Positions 33,815-45,484 of a DNA stretch of 64,000 nucleotides are shown here, in pieces. A program made the position numbers and the translations under genes. The notes under the pieces were generated by a model. The model ran no database searches, was not told the DNA's origin, and was given only the letters and a program-made list of their open reading frames with translations. Numbering within the stretch: position 1 is the first letter of the stretch; the number at the start of each line of letters is the position of its first letter. The DNA is from Annona cherimola (taxonomy: Eukaryota > Streptophyta > Magnoliopsida > Magnoliales > Annonaceae): contig CM059975.1 of the NCBI GenBank assembly GCA_030490835.1, forward strand, positions 32,024,133 to 32,088,132. The letters are read 5' to 3'.

Positions 33815-34530
33815 GTTAGGGTGAGTGAGTCCTAGCACTGGTTGGAAATGAGGAAACTCGAGATTCTTCAGGCAACAAGTTTTGTGGACGAAATCAGCCA
33901 ATTTCTGCATCTTGTCAAGAAAATGCAGTTTCAAGGGGCAAAGCAGGTTGTATGACGCCAGGGAGTTGTATCACATGAAATAATTTTATCCAATCATATG
34001 TGATTTATACTCCGCAGCCCCTGGATGTGATCAACAGATCCTGTTCCTTGTCTTCAAGCTAACAGCTGAAATCGTTCCCCTCAGTTTTTGCTGCGGGCAG
34101 TGCACATGAAGAGCATATTTTCCTTTTGGGATTACAACCCATAGCGGGATGGCTATGTGGATTTTAGACGAATATCACCTGTGTGGATTCCATACGAGTA
34201 TTTCTGGTGGATATTCCACAACTGGGAGCTTCCGGAAACACGTAATGAAGCTATGATGCCAAAGATGGACTGGAAGGTGTAGAGAGTAGGCAGTGGGAAT
34301 TCTTATGACTTTATTATCCAATCTGCTTCTGTGAAACCCATTTGGTGTGTTTCATGTTCATGTCAAAAGCAGCGTTGTTGTTGTCCTTGAGGAGAGCCGA
34401 GGATCATCAGTTGTTGCTAGTTTTTTAGCGTCTTTTTTGTATTGCTGCATTTCCACGGACACGCTTTACATTACCATTCGTTGTTGTGTACATTCGACCT
34501 GTATATTTAACAGAATGCAATGAAAATGGG
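33815..34530 (+). other. probable 3' UTR of the bromodomain gene
   Basis: Gene-like base composition continues after the stop to about 34530, where it becomes transposon-rich. AATGCAATGAAAATGG at 34514 is a weak polyadenylation context. No better AATAAA was seen, so the end is approximate. Confidence 0.4.
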
Positions 34531-34676
34531 TGGCTTGAGGGAGAGAGGCTGTTCCACTAAGTACTTTACTTATTTGTCCCATCACTGCTCCTGTGCCTCT
34601 TTAACTTTTCAGGTTTTCACTTTTCAGTGCTTTTATTTGCCTTTCTTTCCTCTGTTCGGGGGCGAACCTGGTCGCT

Positions 34677-34987
34677 CAATGCTCCGGAGAGTATATACCT
34701 ATTTTTTATTTTTTTGAAATTTTTTTATAAAATTATTAATCTAAGTATATTTAACATATGTTTTAATTTTTATTATTTTTAGAGTATTTTAGATATTTAT
34801 TTTTGATTTTTAAAAATCAGTGACGTTTTAGTAATTTAATTGATTTTCAAAAATAAAAAATAAATATTTAAAATATTTCAAAAATGGGAAAAATTTATAC
34901 ACATATTAAATACATCTAGATTAATAATCTTGTAAAAAAATTTGTGAAAAAAATAAAAAAAAAGGTGTATGCACCCGGGAGCATACG
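34677..34987. mobile_element. foldback element (shared core, CCCGGGAGCATAC ends), copy A
   Basis: Left AATGCTCCGGAGAGTATATACC pairs with right GGTGTATGCACCCGGGAGCATAC. The arms carry TTAATCTAAGTATATTTAAC and its inverted partner. Confidence 0.7.
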
Positions 34988-35051
34988 ATTAGTTATCGTT
35001 CTCGGGTCGTTTGATTGTTTTTCACGAATGCTGACTATAATTCTTTATATA

Positions 35052-35331
35052 GGGTGTGTTTGGCAATCGACAAAAAATGTCAAGTTAAAACTTTTCAATC
35101 TAAAATTTTTCACTCTCTATAACTATCATATTTTTTAATTATTTTTTCATATTTTCCTATATAATTATCCTACTTTTAATTATTTCTACACAACAATCTA
35201 CATGACTAACCTATTTATTTTAATTTTATCCTCTTTACTACTCATCATTATCCCTATTATATCACATCATTTGACAACTTTTACTCTCCAAAACTTTTCA
35301 TTAAAAGTTTTATTCATTACCAAACACACCC
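35052..35331 (-). mobile_element. Tourist/Harbinger-like MITE (280 bp) with a preserved empty site nearby
   Basis: Ends GGGTGTGTTTGG and CCAAACACACCC; TSD ATA at 35049-35051 and 35332-35334. The duplicate segment at about 35927-35955 reads TTCTTTATATATTCGTGTATT without the insert and with a single ATA, so it is a paralogous empty site. Confidence 0.92.
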
Positions 35332-35565
35332 ATATTCGTGTATTTTCAATAACTCATCTCATATTCATGAATTTTTTTCAAAATTTCTCCCAGCGATTAA
35401 GAGTCCGTTAGTAATTTAACTGATTTTTAAAAATAAAAAATAAATATTTAAAATACTCCAAAAGGGTAAAAATTTATACACATATTAAATACACTTAGAT
35501 TAATAATCTTGAATTTTTTTTTTATTTGCCTTTCTTTCCTGTGTTCTCGGGCGAACCTGGTCGCT

Positions 35566-35876
35566 CAATGCTCTCGTAAACACCTATTTTTTTTTATTTT
35601 TTTGAATTTTTTTATAAAATTATTAATCTAAGTATATTTAATATATGTATTAATTTTTACTATTTTTGGAGTATTTTAGATATTTAATTTTTTTTTTTTG
35701 AAAATCAGTGACATTTTAGTAATTTAACTGATTTTTAAAAATAAAAAATAAATATTTAAAATAATAAAAAAAAGTTAAAAATTTATATACATATTAAATA
35801 CACCTAGATTAATAATCTTGTAAATTTTTTTTTTGAAAAAAACTAAAGAAAAGGTTGTATGCAGCCGGGAGCATAC
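35566..35876. mobile_element. foldback element, copy B
   Basis: Duplicate of 34677-34987, with left CAATGCTCTCGTAAACACC and right GGTTGTATGCAGCCGGGAGCATACC. Confidence 0.7.
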
Positions 35877-36199
35877 CATCAGTTCCCATTCTCGGGTCGT
35901 TTGATTGTTTTTCATGAACGCTGACTATAATTCTTTATATATTCGTGTATTTTCAACAACTCATCTCATATTCATGAATTTTTTTCAAAGTTTCTCCCAG
36001 CGATTAAGAGTCCGTTAGCAATTGCAGCCATTGCACGGGAAATAACTAATGTACCCCATTCGATTTAGGATTAAGCTTCTTTTCATCGAGAACAGCAACC
36101 TTTGCTGCTTCTACCTTTTCTTGCTTGCTGAGAAGTGGTGCTACCAGATGTAGTTAATGGTATAACTTTTTTTTTCTTATTTGCTGGGGTACGCTAGTC

Positions 36200-36540
36200 T
36201 AGGGGTGGGAATCGGGGCGGGTCGGGGCGGGTCAGGGTGTGCCCAACCCTGACCCTCCTTTTCAAAAATCTTGTTTGACCCTTATTTTAAATAAAATATG
36301 AATATTAGCATTGCACGTGGTTTTTCTTTTTAATGTAAAATATCAGAAAACGGGTCAGCAGGTAGACCCGCCCCGACCCGCCCTGTAAAACTCGAATTTT
36401 GCCCCGACCCGCATTTCTTTAAAAACCCGAAAATCCCGACCGCCCCGCCCCGCCGGGTACACACCCCTGACCCGCCCCGGTATTAAAACAGGGGCGGGCG
36501 GGCGGGTCACGGGTCGACCCGCCCCCGATTCCCACCCCTA
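36200..36540. mobile_element. hAT-type MITE (341 bp)
   Basis: The 14-bp perfect inverted ends TAGGGGTGGGAATC and GATTCCCACCCCTA are flanked by the 8-bp TSD CGCTAGTC (36192-36199 and 36541-36548), diagnostic of hAT. Sub-terminal arms are rich in CGGGTCGGG-type words; the middle is AT-rich and non-coding. Confidence 0.92.
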
Positions 36541-36548
36541 CGCTAGTC

Positions 36549-37150
36549 GTTCTACGGATGTTAGCAACAGTTGCTAACATACTCTTAACGATATGGATGT
36601 GAGAGGTATTTTGGAAAAGAAAATTGTCGGTATGGCTTTACAAGAGGAATTATTGAAAATATGCGAGTACATAAGTAACTATGGTCAAAACCATGGCTAT
36701 AAATGATAATTTTTCTTTGTTTAATTAATTAAAAAATGCAAAATATGAAAGTGTGCAAATGGTTCCAATCAAATGAATAGATTGTCATGTTAGCATGAAA
36801 ATTCGACTTTTTTTTTTTTTTCAATATTGCAGACAAAATTAGGTGGGAAGGAGACATCTTTTTCCTTCTTCAATCAGTGAGTCATGCGATATGATGAAGC
36901 TGGGACCTGCAAATGTCAGCTGGGACCTGCAAATGTCAATTAAAGGACCTGCTCTTGACTAGGCGAGCTCCAAGACGACGGGGGGTCTTCTCCTGTGTCA
37001 CTGGTAGATATGATGGCCACCTTCCTACTTTAAACTGCAACATCATGAGAAAAATAAGACGCTTTTTAATTTATTATTATTATTATTATTATTATTTTTA
37101 AAGATCTCCCGCGAACACCACAACCATATAGCATATAAGGGACGTGATAA
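36549..37150. other. intergenic, simple repeats only
   Basis: A duplicated word (GCTGGGACCTGCAAATGTCA, 36899 and 36919) and a TTA microsatellite at about 37071-37097. No gene was seen. Confidence 0.5.
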
Positions 37151-37352
37151 AGTGCAATGGGTGCACTTAGCTTCGGTGTGGTGAAAAAACACATTTCTAA
37201 AAATTCTTTTTTTTTTTTTTTTCTGAATTTTTTTTGTGCAACTGTTAATTTAGGTGTATTTAACATATATAACAATTTTTTTACCATTTTTAGAAACTTT
37301 ATATATTTGTTTTTGATTTTTTAAAATTAGTGGCATTTTTGTAATTTATGAA

Positions 37353-37718
37353 AGGTAATTTGCATATATACCCACATAGTTTGACCTAATTGCAGATATA
37401 CCCACGTAGTTTCACAAAATGCATATTACCCCTACATAGTTTCACTAAAATTGCGTATTACCCCCACGCCGTTAACATCTGTCGTTATATTTTCGAAAAT
37501 GACGAAAACGCCCTCATCCATGGTTTCACCAAAATTGCATATTACCCACATGAAGATGAGAGAATTTTTGTCATTTTTTAAATTATAACGACAGTTGACG
37601 GCGTGGGGGTAATACGTAATTTTAGTGAAACTATGTGGGGGTAATATGCATTTCGTAAAACTACGTGGGTATATCTGGAATATCGGTAAAATCATATGGG
37701 TATATATGCAAATTACCC
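37353..37718. mobile_element. Mutator-type MITE (366 bp)
   Basis: A perfect 9-bp TSD ATTTATGAA (37344-37352 and 37719-37727) flanks long inverted arms starting GGTAATTTGCATATATACCCA. The arms hold repeated words (ATTACCCC.ACATAGTTTCAC). The 9-bp TSD with long inverted ends fits Mutator-like elements. There is no ORF of its own. A sister copy is at 41425. Confidence 0.85.
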
Positions 37719-37817
37719 ATTTATGAATTATGAAAATGTCACTGATTTTAAAAAATAAAAAATAAAAATCTAAAACTCTCCAAAAATGGTAAAAATTGAT
37801 ACACATGTTAAATAAAC

Positions 37818-39734
37818 TGTAACGTCCCATTGCTTAGATATTCTCAATAACTAGTCAATGAGTACCATACAACCTAAGAAAAATTCGGTAGCATCTCCCC
37901 ATAATATATAAGAGGTGGTATGGAATATAAGATTTGTTATTCAAAAGCATTTCAGTTTTATTTCAAATGTGACAGTCGACTCTACATTTATACACTTGTA
38001 TCTTCATATAATAAGGACATCCACATAGAAGGAAAATCATTGAAATTTATCCTTATACAACAAGCAAATCAAAGGATCATATATATATATATATGTATCA
38101 ACATAGATTGTAATCAAGTTTAAAATGCTAAATACAATATGTTTGTCAAATTTAAATATGGCTGAGTAATTGTCTACATATACTAATATCAAAAGAAAGT
38201 ATAAATTTCAAAATAACTATAATCGAAGATGTTAATCTAATGGTCTCCAAGATTAGGCCCTCCATTTATCCCATCTTGAGGCTCCCCACCTGGCCTGTGA
38301 TCTAAAAGCAAAATAACAAACTATATGAGTCTAAATAGACTCAGTAAGTAGATAGTAGTTAGCACAAAATAGAAATAAGTAAAATATTGGATGCACATGT
38401 CATGATCAATATAAGACATATAGGTCCAACACCCACTCCCAAGAACGTATACATATAACCATGTATAAAGAAAAAGACATGAACAATCTTCTACTCATGT
38501 CAATCAAGGGCCATGAACAACCCGCTCCTCATGTCGATCAGAGGCCATGAACAATCCTTTCATAGCCACCCATCTTAAATAACACATCATACATAACAAA
38601 TAGGAATAAATGTCACAAACTACAAACACAACATCAACAAAATTTACAAGGTTTACTTTAAATTCAATATACCAACTGTCACACAAGCATTTCACCAAAC
38701 ACATGGTAAGTGCAAAAAGGGAACCTCTAGTTCATACTCCTGTTTCAGCCAAATCGAGTAACATTACATTTTAATGATGCAAAAAATACTAATGAGTCAT
38801 TTATTCCATAAAAATCGCACATTAATAGTGGATTCCCCATAAACCCCGCTAACCCTAAATTGTTACGAACCCTACGCCCCAAACCACAAGGTTCTTAGAC
38901 GATACACGTTCCCACCAGCCTTATATGATGTTTAACATAAGAATTCATCACTAAATTGAGAAGGGGCGACATCTACTTACCTTGATCACGATTTTCCCCC
39001 AAGAACAGTGACCTTAAACTCGGATATTTGAGATTTCGAGCTTCGTTGAAATGAATTAATGATCTATAAAGAACTTGGAAGAGCTTTTGATGTGTTTTAG
39101 AGCTAGATCGACACCGGAAAGTAGATGAAAAGGGAAAAAAGAAGAAATAGTGGGAGAGAGGAGGACAAGAGCAAAACGGGGCGTGCAAATAGAACCCTAG
39201 AGGGCTTGTTCTTATTTTAACTAGGCCCTTGCTGAGACGGGCCGGGCCCGAGCATGGGTTGAGCCCAAACACAATTTGCAACTTGCTTTTTCCACTTATG
39301 CAATTTAGTAAATTAAAATTTTTCATGGGGCGTTGCCCTCTGGATCCCCGCGATCTGACCGAGCAGGTCGAACCTCATGCCTATCCTGCGAAGTGGAAGA
39401 TAGTCACAACGCTCAACAATGGCACGTCAATCATACACCTCTAAATCTATACCCAATAAATCATATCATAACCAAGCGATGCAACTATAGAAATCTGCTA
39501 AAATACAACTCATATTCATGTCCCAACATGCTCGTGAATGGTGTCCCATACAAACCAATGTGCTAAGATTGTAGTACATGCATATATGTACTATACGTCC
39601 TTTAGATGTCATGTCCATATATGTATGCATCCCATTGACATTATTAATTCCTAGTAGTATGTTTGTAAATTACCTTATAAACAGGGAAGACTTATAATGA
39701 AAATGAAAATAAAATAAAATACCTGGTCTTTACA
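37818..39734 (-). mobile_element. solo LTR, Gypsy-like family (1917 bp), copy 1
   Basis: TG...CA ends (TGTAACGTCCC at the left, TCTTTACA at the right) and a perfect 5-bp TSD TAAAC (37813-37817 and 39735-39739). There is no internal coding part, so it is solo. TGTAACG-type ends are common in plant Ty3/Gypsy LTRs. The minus strand is the likelier sense: there a CT-rich leader leads to a GATCAAG|GTAAGTAG donor (near 38980) and later TTGCTTTTAG (near 38303). A second copy lies at 61471-63176. Confidence 0.85.
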
Positions 39735-39839
39735 TAAACCTAGACTAACAATTATATAATTTTTTTTTCAAAAAAATAAAATTAAATGGGTGAAATGCAC
39801 TTGGATGCACTAAAGTTGAATGCACTCGGATGCATTCGG

Positions 39840-39912
39840 TCACCCCCGAGCATATAAAGAATCACACTCCCTTGTTACCCAAATTCTCGATCTTGAAATT
39901 GTACCATTTAAA
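39840..39912. other. short intergenic spacer
   Basis: Sits between two foldback elements; nothing was seen in it. Confidence 0.4.
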
Positions 39913-40312
39913 AAAGAGAAGTGATCCTATTAGCCCGACTAAGCAAATGAATCGTTTAACCTATCTCAAAAAATCTATTTAAAATAATTTTTTCTTCGTG
40001 CACTTGTTTATCTAAGTGTATTTAACATATAACTAAAATTTACCATTTTTGGGTGTGTGCATATATTTTTTAGATTTTTAAACATCTATGTTTAAAAAAT
40101 ACATAGATGTTTGGTATTTTTAAACAGATGTTTAAAATTTTAAAAAAAATATATACACATACCCAAAAATGGTAAAATTTGGTTTATATGTTAAATATAC
40201 TTAGATAAACCAGTGTATGAGGAAAAAATAAAAAAAGTATTTTATATAGATTTTTTAAGGTAGTCTAAATGAGCCATTTGCTTAGTCTAGGCTACAAGAT
40301 CACTTCTCTTTT
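39913..40312. mobile_element. foldback element (shared core, GATCCTATTAGC ends), well preserved
   Basis: The left AAGAGAAGTGATCCTATTAG and right CTACAAGATCACTTCTCTTT pair. The arms hold TATCTAAGTGTATTTAACAT and TTTACCATTTTTGGGTGTG, with inverted copies AAAAATGGTAAAATTTGG and TTAAATATACTTAGATAAAC. An inner small palindrome (ACATCTATGTTTAAAA...) forms the centre. Confidence 0.75.
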
Positions 40313-40408
40313 GTTAAAAAATTCTAAATGAAAATTAATTGGCTGGTTTCTATGTGCACCGCAGCTTTTGCCCGGACAAAATCTTTAAATGACATTACAC
40401 AATTCAGA

Positions 40409-40439
<31 letters not shown>

Positions 40440-40627
40440 TTTGCAAGTAAAGTTCAAAAGGGAAAAATCATGAAATATAACTAGCAAAATTTGGAGGACT
40501 TGAGAGGCTATTTGCAAATAACCTTCTTGGGTGGCTCACGACCGTCGAGAGTTCTCAGCCATTCAATAAATATTAGTATCATCTATATGATGGGGGGTGA
40601 TCGGGCAGGTGGCCGTAGTTGGGCCCC
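40313..40627. other. intergenic with a TTA microsatellite
   Basis: A (TTA)n run at about 40411-40438. No gene was seen. Confidence 0.5.
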
Positions 40628-40922
40628 AACTGTGTCCGGCTCTAAATCATATTTTTATTTGTTTTTTAAGTTTTAAGTGTATTTAATCTATAATCCAAGT
40701 TTTATTATTTTTGGATATGTATATATATATTTTTATTTTTTAAAGATTAGGGGCATTATGGTAATTTTGATAGGTGAAAATTAGTACAATGCTCCGGTGT
40801 TTAAAAATAAAAATAAAAATATATGCGAAATAATAAAACTTGGATTACAGATTAAATACACATAAATAAATATGTTTATAAAAACAAAAAAACAAAAAAA
40901 CGGGTTTAAACAGCCGGACCCT
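40628..40922. mobile_element. foldback element (shared core, GTCCGGCT ends)
   Basis: Left TGTCCGGCTCTAAATCATAT and right GGGTTTAAACAGCCGGACCC. The core TAAGTGTATTTAATCTATAATCC is inverted at GGATTACAGATTAAATACACAT. These ends differ from other foldbacks although the core is shared. Confidence 0.65.
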
Positions 40923-41214
40923 ACTGCTTCTGGCCACACCCCATCACCTTTCTTGTATGATGCTATTAACGCGTGAAGAAAAGACAGGTCTTCTGTGGAT
41001 GAGATTAAATTTGTAAGAAAATAATTACAATGTGCTTTTTAAGATATAATTATGGAAACAGAGATTGTCATTGCGCATTAAGCTTTACGTTGCTTGGTCG
41101 GGAACGTTTGGATTGGATTCGTAGCCTCTGGAGGAATCGGAGCCCTCTTTATTTATAGATGTGTCATAAGACATTTTTATTTAAATAAGATATCCATCGT
41201 ATCTTGATGTAGAA

Positions 41215-41920
41215 TGCCTCAATGCATAACAAATATTTATTTATTTTTTTGAAATTTCTTTATAAAATACTTAATCTACGTATATTTAATCTATAAATCA
41301 ATTTTTTATTTTTTTGAAAACGCGTATATATATTTAATTTTTAAAATAAGAGGGTTTTAGTCCTTTTTAAATGACTAAAATACTTCTATTTTAAAAAATA
41401 TACATATATATGTATTTTAAAAATGGGTAAATTTCATATATACCTACATAGTTTCATCGATATTGCAGATATACCCACGTAGTTTCACAAATTGCATATT
41501 ACCCCCACATAGTTTCACCGAAATTGCGTATTACCCCCACGCGTTTAACTACCGTTAATATCCGCCGTTATATTTTTAAAAATGATGAAAATACCCTCAT
41601 CCATAGTTTCACAAAATTGCATATCATCCCCATGAAGATGAGGGCATTTTTGTCATTTTTGAAAATATAACGGCAGATATTAACGGCGATTAACGACGTG
41701 GGGGTAATACGCAATTTCGGTGAAACTATGTGGGAGTAATATGCAATTTGTGAAACTACGTGAGTATATCTGCAATATCGATGAAACTATGTGGGTATAT
41801 ATGAAATTTACCCTTTAAAAAATGATAAAACTTAATACATAAGTTAAATACCCTAGATTAATAGTTTTATGAAAATTTTTCAAAAAAAATAAAAATAAGA
41901 TTTGTAGCTAGATGCACTGA
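41215..41920. mobile_element. foldback element (shared core) split by a MULE-type MITE
   Basis: Left arm CTTAATCTACGTATATTTAATC, right arm TTAAATACCCTAGATTAATAG. The centre is interrupted at 41425-41813. Outer words AATGCCTCAATGCAT and AGATGCACTG are weak ends. Confidence 0.65.
41425..41813. mobile_element. Mutator-type MITE (389 bp), sister of 37353-37718
   Basis: The inverted ends GGGTAAATTTCATATATACC are perfect over 20 bp. The flanking 9-mers are TTTAAAAAT (41416-41424) and TTTAAAAAA (41814-41822), 8 of 9 matching. The arms share the ATTACCCCCACATAGTTTCAC words with the sister copy. Confidence 0.8.
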
Positions 41921-43035
41921 AACAACTCCCTATCATCCCTATCTTCATATGGTAGGTTATCTTACTTGAAAAGGATAAGCTTATTTCATCTTAAGGAGAA
42001 AAGCCCAATCATCGGTGTACATATTCTTTTTCAACATCTTCCATTTACACATGATGGGCTATTTCCACCATACTGTTATCCATATCAATAAATAGGTATT
42101 ATGACTAGAAAATGAATCCCACAATTTGAGAGTTTGATTCTATGCACTTTTTAGGGATGCATAGTGGTAATAACTTAAAAACTCATTATGCCTTAGACTT
42201 ATTTTATCATACTAATCTAAGCATATCTAATCTTTCATGATGTGATGCTTGACTTTCTTTTATTTTTTTGTAGTCATAATTATGGCCGATCATATAGACT
42301 AATCACATATACGAACGTAACTGGTTGATCTGTGATACAAGAAATGATGTGAAATAAAATAGTCTTTCCTTAACACATATATCCCTCAATTATAGGTTAG
42401 TTACTTTCTTAAACATGTCCTACAAAATGGCATTATTTGTGACTTGTATGCAACATAATAAAGTAACAATGTTCTTGCTTCAATGACTCTTACATTAAGG
42501 AGATAGAGATTAAAGAAAAAACTGAACTTACTTCTTTCATAAGCACACGTAGTATGAAATATATATTATAATGCAGTAACTCCTACCATATAATGTGTAT
42601 GTCCTGCTATTTTTAATATGATACAGACCTTAGTTTAGTTCTTATCAAAAGCTTAACCTGAGTTTCAAAGTATTCACAATTTATATATAGGTGCCAATCA
42701 AAATCTCGCTTACGACTTCGACAAAGCCTTAATGGGAAGTACCTACTAAAGTTAAAACATGATTTAATATGACCTCATCTTGATTCTCTTATCAAGATGA
42801 CAAGCATCTTAAGTTGCATGTTTATTTAGAACATCTGCATTATTTAAATCGTTTCATCTATATATGTTCTTAGAATATTAGAAGTGACCGCCTATGAGAG
42901 AGGGTCAATTTTAGGCTTTGCCGACATTTTTTTTTATTCATTCCAATTTATGTGTACATGCTAGTACTTTCATGAACAAGAAATATTTATTAATATCTTC
43001 AAAATGTAAATATTTCAATACACACCACAATCTAT
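41921..43035 (-). other. probable decayed copia flank
   Basis: AT-rich, no ORF. It lies downstream, in the minus sense, of the copia pol relic at 43036-44110, so it may be its 3' untranslated part or LTR, but no LTR ends were found. Confidence 0.3.
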
Positions 43036-44110
43036 GGAAACTTAAATATTTTACATATGACAAAAATACTTCTCTAGGGTAATAATCTAATGTGTAAATA
43101 TATACGTTGAAATTACTTCTTCTTATGCCATAATGTCCCCAATAAAATTATACATAATATCAATGTGCTTAGTTGCTCAATGATATTTAGGATCTCTCGT
43201 ACACATAATAGCTACTTGACTACTGCATATAGGCCTAGCTAAGTCCTAAATGGTGAAAGAACCATCTAAGATAAATTACCTTTTGCACTGAAATTGAACA
43301 TGCCACAAATTTAGTTTCCATAGTTGATAGAGCTACTCAAGTTTGTTGCTTGCTGCTTCACAAGATAACACTATTATTCAGTAAGATAGCAAAACTTGAT
43401 GTTGATTTTTGCTAATATAGGTGTCCACCTCAGTTAGCATCCAAGATCCCACAAATCATGTTCTTTTTAGCATATTGGATAATCTGCAATGCCTTTAAGG
43501 TATCTAAAAATTCACTTAACAACTTGCCAGTGTACTAGTATAGGATTTTCTAATATTGGCTTACCAAACTAATTGATGTAAAAAAATATTAGGGCAAGTA
43601 TATATCATAATATATGTCAAGTTTCCAACTGCATTAGCATAAAAAACATTTCTCACTTCTCCTCTTTATACTAGATTCTTAAGACACATTTTAAATTGCA
43701 GTGTTTTGCCTCTTATAACATGATTGTCAATGGGCTTACGTCTTTGCATATTGAATTATTCAAAAATTTTGTTGATATATATTTTTCGAGAAAGATTAAA
43801 TAACCTTTTTGAACGTTTGAATTTTAACTCCAAGTACATAATTTGCTTCATGCATGTCCTTTATTTTAAAATTAAAGGATAGTCATTCTTTAATGAGGCA
43901 AGAAACCCTATATCACATATAAGTAGAATGCCATTAACATAGAGAGATAGAATTACAAAATTACTATTGGACTGTTTTACATAAATACAATGACCTTTAT
44001 TGATCATCTTAAACCCATAACATATTAAAACTTGATTGAATCTCATATATTATTGTTTGGATGATTATTTAAGACTACAAATGGATAATTTAAGTTTGCA
44101 AATCTTATGG
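43036..44110 (-). pseudogene. decayed copia pol (RT end and RNase H)
   Basis: On the minus strand, 44046-43861 reads FNQVLICYGFKMINKGHCIYVK and then LYVNGILL, where active copia RT has YVDD, so the active site is lost. Leftwards follow broken pieces matching the copia RNase H: a FLDTLKALQ stretch (about 43500), ILWSSK.QAT (about 43370), and ATKHIDIMYNFIGD (about 43180-43140), the TKHIDIRYHF signature. Many stops and shifts. It is not the same lineage as the left-end element. Confidence 0.75.
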
Positions 44111-45009
44111 TAATTACTTCTTTTTTCAGAAACCTACCGATTTTATCAAGAATGAATAACTTCTTCTGCATATCTTTGATGTCTTTGACCGGTTATAACG
44201 TGTTACGATTTTATACTATCTTCTTTTATGTAGGCTAGATTGGATATCTGACTTTGAAGATCACATGCAATGAAGAATGAAACACATAAAAAAACACAAC
44301 ATTTTTACGTGAAAAATCTATTGAGAAAGAGGCAAAATCACATGAACAAGGTCAGGCAAAACTTCTGCTAGTCTTTCCTAATGAAAACTAGAGGATTTTA
44401 TAATACTACAAGGATGGATTTCAAAAAAAGAATTAAAGAGGATATATCTTAGGAAATTTGAGATAACAAATTTCATAGAAAAAACAGAGGCTTCTCTTCT
44501 CAATTTGCTAATAACTTCACTATAATAGATATGTTCAACTTTATCTCAATGAATGGAAGAGACATATCACTTTTATTACCGAAGTGATGTTTCCGAGAGC
44601 TAGAGAAAGCCACAGAAAAACATGAATAGGACTGCCAAAATGCAAACTCTATTTTTGAGCAACACAACTCTCTACTTGAGCACACTTATTGAAACATATT
44701 GATGTAGTCCCCACATGACCACACGTGTGTGGAACATCCACATGGGATGATCGCTTAACACAAACGGCATCAGTGTTTTCCAAGATTGATCTACAGGTTA
44801 TCACTAACTTAAAATTAGATAACTAGACATATTTAAAATTGCCTTTTGGATTGATACGACCATTAAGAGTTTTGGTGATGCCATTTAGACCAACTAATGC
44901 ACCAGTTGCATTCATGGATATCATCAATAGTGCACCTCATCATAGGTTTCTTGGGAGCATGATTATATACAACATCATGTATTTTAAACTAAAATATAAT
45001 GTTCTTTTA
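44111..45009. other. intergenic, possible LTR debris
   Basis: AACATTTTTACGTGAAAAATC (44301) resembles the AAATTTACGTGGAAAATTC word at 49728, known from plant LTR retrotransposon flanks. No ends were identified and no gene was seen. Confidence 0.35.
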
Positions 45010-45275
45010 CTTTTATTGGATTTTATAAATATGTTTTCCTAAGTGTATTTAATTTATATATGAATTTTGTCATCACATAATACTTTTACGTACTTATTAT
45101 TATTTTTTTAAAAAACATCAATTTTAGGGACATTTAAGTCATTTTTATTCATTGAAAAACTTGATTTTTAAAAATAAAAAATAAATATGTAAAAGTTTTG
45201 TCAAATAACAAAACTTGATATATAAAGTACTTGGGAAAATATGTTTATGAAGAAAAAATAAAAAATATAAATGAT
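45010..45275. mobile_element. foldback element (shared core), same subtype as 19740
   Basis: ATATGTTTTCCTAAGTGTATT with GAATTTTGTCATCACATAA on the left pair with CAAATAACAAAACTTGA and TACTTGGGAAAATATGTT on the right. Confidence 0.6.
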
Positions 45276-45484
45276 TGTAAAAATAAATAAATATTATATT
45301 TTAACCTAAAATACATGATGATATATATAATAAAGCTGGATGTTGTCGTCTTCAACCCTTTCTTTACTTTCATTCCTGGCATTTCCCTTCGATCTTTATA
45401 GGGCTAGCTCTAGCTAGAATCGAATCGAAACACCCCCATCGCAAACGCCCTCAGCAAAGTCGCAAACGCATAGCTTGTAGAACA

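Larger units (their letters stand above)
34630..36020. repeat. local duplication 3' of the bromodomain gene
   Basis: Copy A (34630-35046 plus 35335-35411) and copy B (35521-36020) share the words TTTGCCTTTCTTTCCT, GCGAACCTGGTCGCTCAATG, a foldback element, TCGGGTCGTTTGATTG, ATGCTGACTATAATTC and CTCCCAGCGATTAAGAGTCC. Between them lies a half foldback arm (35412-35520). The copy A junction (CGTTAGTAATTTAAC) joins unrelated contexts at the shared word TTAGTAATT, which suggests unequal exchange. Confidence 0.85.
37155..39838. mobile_element. foldback element split by a MULE-type MITE and a solo LTR
   Basis: The left arm starts GGTGCACTTAGCTTCGGTGTG (about 37160); the right end is TGCACTAAAGTTGAATGCACT (about 39808-39830). 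The core AACTGTTAATTTAGGTGTATT pairs with TTAAATAAAC|CTAGACTAACAATTAT once the two inserts (37353-37718 and 37818-39734) and their TSDs are removed. Three nested layers are therefore visible. Confidence 0.75.

Noticed and set aside
36200..36540. CpG island or promoter suggested by the GC-rich words
   Set aside because: Explained fully as the arms of a hAT MITE with an 8-bp TSD.
37390..37830. Coding ORFs over the MULE-type MITE
   Set aside because: They arise from its short internal repeats and inverted arms on both strands.
38973..39326. 117-codon minus-strand ORF in the solo LTR as a gene
   Set aside because: It lies wholly inside an LTR with a proven TSD. I report it only as a possible leader exon, not as a host gene.
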